DNA of 64,000 nucleotides from Callipepla californica brunnescens (Eukaryota; Chordata; Aves; Galliformes; Odontophoridae). Below, in pieces: positions 60,531 through 64,000 of this stretch. A program made the position numbers and the translations under genes. Each line of letters starts with the position of its first letter. Within the stretch, counting starts at the first letter, position 1. The notes under the pieces are model-generated. The model worked only from the letters and a program-made list of their open reading frames with translations, ran no database searches and was not told the DNA's origin. The stretch is from positions 3,592,001 through 3,656,000 of the forward strand of contig JALIRH010000030.1 of the NCBI GenBank assembly GCA_023055505.1. Reading direction: 5' to 3'.

Positions 60531-61140
60531 CAGATGTGAGCAGAGAATGAGCAGTGAAAGTGCCCGAGGCCTGGCAGCCGGCTCGGGGCGTGCTCGCTGT
60601 GGCACCTGAGCCTGTGCTGAAGCAGCCAGAGCCTGGCTGGAAGCCATCCGGGCAGCACCGCGGTGGCAGGAGGTGCACCAAGGCCGTCCTGCGGCCAGCT
60701 CCGGGCTGAGGGCACTCGGCATCCTGTGCTCTGCGCGACTCCAAGGAGCCCGGTTGCCTGCAACAGAGCTGGGAGCAGCCTGCTCTGCACCCAAGGTAGG
60801 TGCCCTTCGTGGTTCGTGCAGAGGAGCACACGCTGCCAGCAGCACCGGGTGGGACCCTGGTCCCGGCTCCATGTGCTGCCCGGCACGGCGGCTTTGCTGG
60901 GCCAGGTGGGCTGCAACAACAGCAGGAACACTTTGCAGGCATACTGCAGCCCGGGTTGGGCAGAAAGGGGCACACGAAGGGCTTGGAGCTGGGACAGGGA
61001 GGAAGTGAGCACAGGAGGTCAGCGTGCTCTGCTGCCCGCTTGTACCTCTGTGATACAGCGCAGCTGGGACTGCAGTTCTCCCTCTGGACCGCACGAGAGG
61101 ACCTTGCTGCGCAGCTCTGCACGCGTGGATTCCTGTAAGC
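60495..61140 (+). promoter_or_regulatory. GC-rich promoter region and non-coding exon 1 of gene 5
   Basis: Fifth copy of the block, with the donor CCAAG/GTAGGT after 60795. Downstream, intron 1 (60796-62810) is X-type (about 61470-61835) with the open stretch at 62324-62623 and no LTR insertion. Confidence 0.6.
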
Positions 61141-62790
61141 TTCAAATCCCAGGTGATTTCTTATGTGGGTTTTAATGTAAATCCTCTAATAAGTGGGGAA
61201 TTGCCACTGTGTCAGCCCCTGAAGTACTGGGGACTGGGTGTTCTTTGCTGTGCGAACGTGTCCCAAGGGTTTTGTTCTGGCTGTCCCGGCAGCTGCAGAT
61301 GCCTTTAGCACACAGCAGTGGGCCCCAAGCACGTTGTCTGTGGAGCACACTTTCATTTCAGATCTTCCACCTCGTGCCGTAGTGACTTGCGGAAACAAAC
61401 TCTATAACCCAGAGTGAGGTGATAAGGCAGGTAAGGTTATTCAGCACTGCGCTCACATGCCGGGTGCAAGGGCATTACCCTCTTAGAGACTATTATTTTA
61501 TACCACTGCCTCAAAGTCTGCTGATGAACATGTCCAAACTTGTCCAAGCTAGTCCTGGGGAAGGGTTGTGAAAGCCTTTGTATAAGGGACAAGCAGATGG
61601 GCATGTCCTGGGACAATGAAAGAGAGACAAGCTGCCAGTTAACACCCTTTTGTGTGGTACTCATCTCCGTGAGGAGATAGACATCTGAGGAGACTCTTGC
61701 CTGGCACGCTAGAATGGGAGCTTTCACATAGGCAAGAAAAATGGAGGATAAAAAGAGGGATCGGCCATGATAAGAATGTTCATGGTCAGTACAGGAGCTG
61801 AAATATTTCCTGTGACTTTTACCTTCTTTCTGGAATGCTACAGTCAGATAGAAGGTAACACCAGGAGGCTGATGATGAACGGTGTCTCATGGAATGTCTA
61901 TGGTTAATGCTTAGTTATTTTATTATTTTATTTGGCCATGATTAATTACGTGAGTGTTAGAGATTTGATTGCAAATTTAGGTTCTGTTCCCTGTTTATGT
62001 CTATTTCTGTTCTCCTTTCCTTCATATGCAGTTTCAAAACCTGGTATTTTGCATGTAACACCTCTCCCCTTACTTCCTTGTGTGGCCCTCATGACTTTGT
62101 CAATTTGTCACAGATGGATCCCAATACAATAAGCAATCAAAAGCTACCGAGAAGGAGGACTGTATTTATTGACAGACCACACATTTGCAGTACTGACTTA
62201 ACAGTGTCTTAACAAGATTGGATTACACACACAACTACAGGAGCCCCTCCCATTGAGTCATGAAGTCCAGGGTGGTCCCCCTGTCTATGTCAACTCCTGA
62301 ACCCACAGAAATAAGGAGCCTTTATGGACCAGGATCCAGTTCTGGTCCCAGACTTGTTCACGGCTTTGTGTGTAAAGAATCATATGAGCTCAGTCTCAGA
62401 TATAACCTTAGGGAAGGACAAAAAGCTCCAAACTAAGCGTGAGTCTCTTACAGCAGATCAGCGTCTGAAAGGTGTGTGGACAAAAGGGGGTGAAAGATCT
62501 CTGCTAAGGTGTGACCTCGACCTGCTCTCTGTTTTGGGATGCCTGTCTCCTTGTCGTGCTTTCTCTTTAGTCCCACACTGTTCAACTCTCAGCTGTGTGT
62601 TCTTTCAGCCCCCCAGATTGTGATAGCTTTGTGATGATTACTGTCATTTAGCCAGAGTGCTAAGAGTGCTGTTGCTCATTGCCTTTCTGTGCAGGGTGTG
62701 CTGTGCCACACCCCAGGTGGCTCCGTACAGATGGTTTGGTGTGGGCAGGGGTTGGACAGAGACTGCTGCATTCAGTCACAGCTCTGCTGA

Positions 62791-64000
<1,210 letters not shown>

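Overview
The window is vertebrate genomic DNA, most likely from a bird. CR1-family LINE fragments recur throughout, including a typical CR1 3' tail near position 640-780 and reverse-transcriptase remnants with the FKKGKKE and DLSKAFDT type motifs. The LTR elements look class III (ERV-L-like) and have no env. The only host genes are KRAB zinc-finger genes. I cannot name the species from the sequence.

The core is a family of five closely related KRAB-C2H2 zinc-finger genes built on one plan: a GC-rich, apparently non-coding first exon about 2-3 kb upstream, a tiny exon encoding MASAxPxQ, a KRAB-A exon (127 nt), a KRAB-B-like exon (111 nt), a 108-nt intron, and one large finger exon. Gene 1 (3429-5461, minus, 8 fingers) and gene 2 (12924-15210, plus, 11 fingers) stand head to head. 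Gene 4 (53222-55173, minus, 7 fingers) and gene 5 (62869 to the window end, plus, finger array outside the window) form a second head-to-head pair. Gene 3 (36725-38508, minus) is half of such a unit and carries a nonsense codon after its third finger. Each pair sits on two inverted-repeat arms joined at a centre that holds LTR debris (about 8.9-9.1 kb and 58.9-59.5 kb). The window is therefore a palindromic segmental-duplication cluster.

Layout: 0-1.7 kb, CR1 debris; 1.7-17.4 kb, gene pair 1/2; 17.4-24.6 kb, LTR, CR1 and a rearranged plus-strand ERV1 copy, then two further LTRs; 24.6-27.2 kb, mostly unique sequence plus CR1; 27.2-28.0 kb, an orphan copy of the module that lies downstream of the genes; 28.0-34.6 kb, minus-strand ERV1 copy with an open RNase H-integrase region, then CR1 and an LTR; 34.6-42.3 kb, gene 3; 42.3-44.5 kb, ERV2 remnant with LTR and candidate primer-binding site; 44.5-51.0 kb, a second minus-strand ERV1 copy, CR1 and LTR; 51.0-64.0 kb, gene pair 4/5.

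The KRAB genes are of the type that recruits TRIM28/KAP1 to silence target DNA, often retroelements. Here the paralogues differ in finger number and in DNA-contact residues while their KRAB exons are nearly identical. They are interleaved with ERV and CR1 copies that were partly carried along by the same duplications. Introns and upstream regions group the five genes in conflicting ways, which points to recombination or gene conversion between arms. That these genes target the neighbouring ERVs is inference only.
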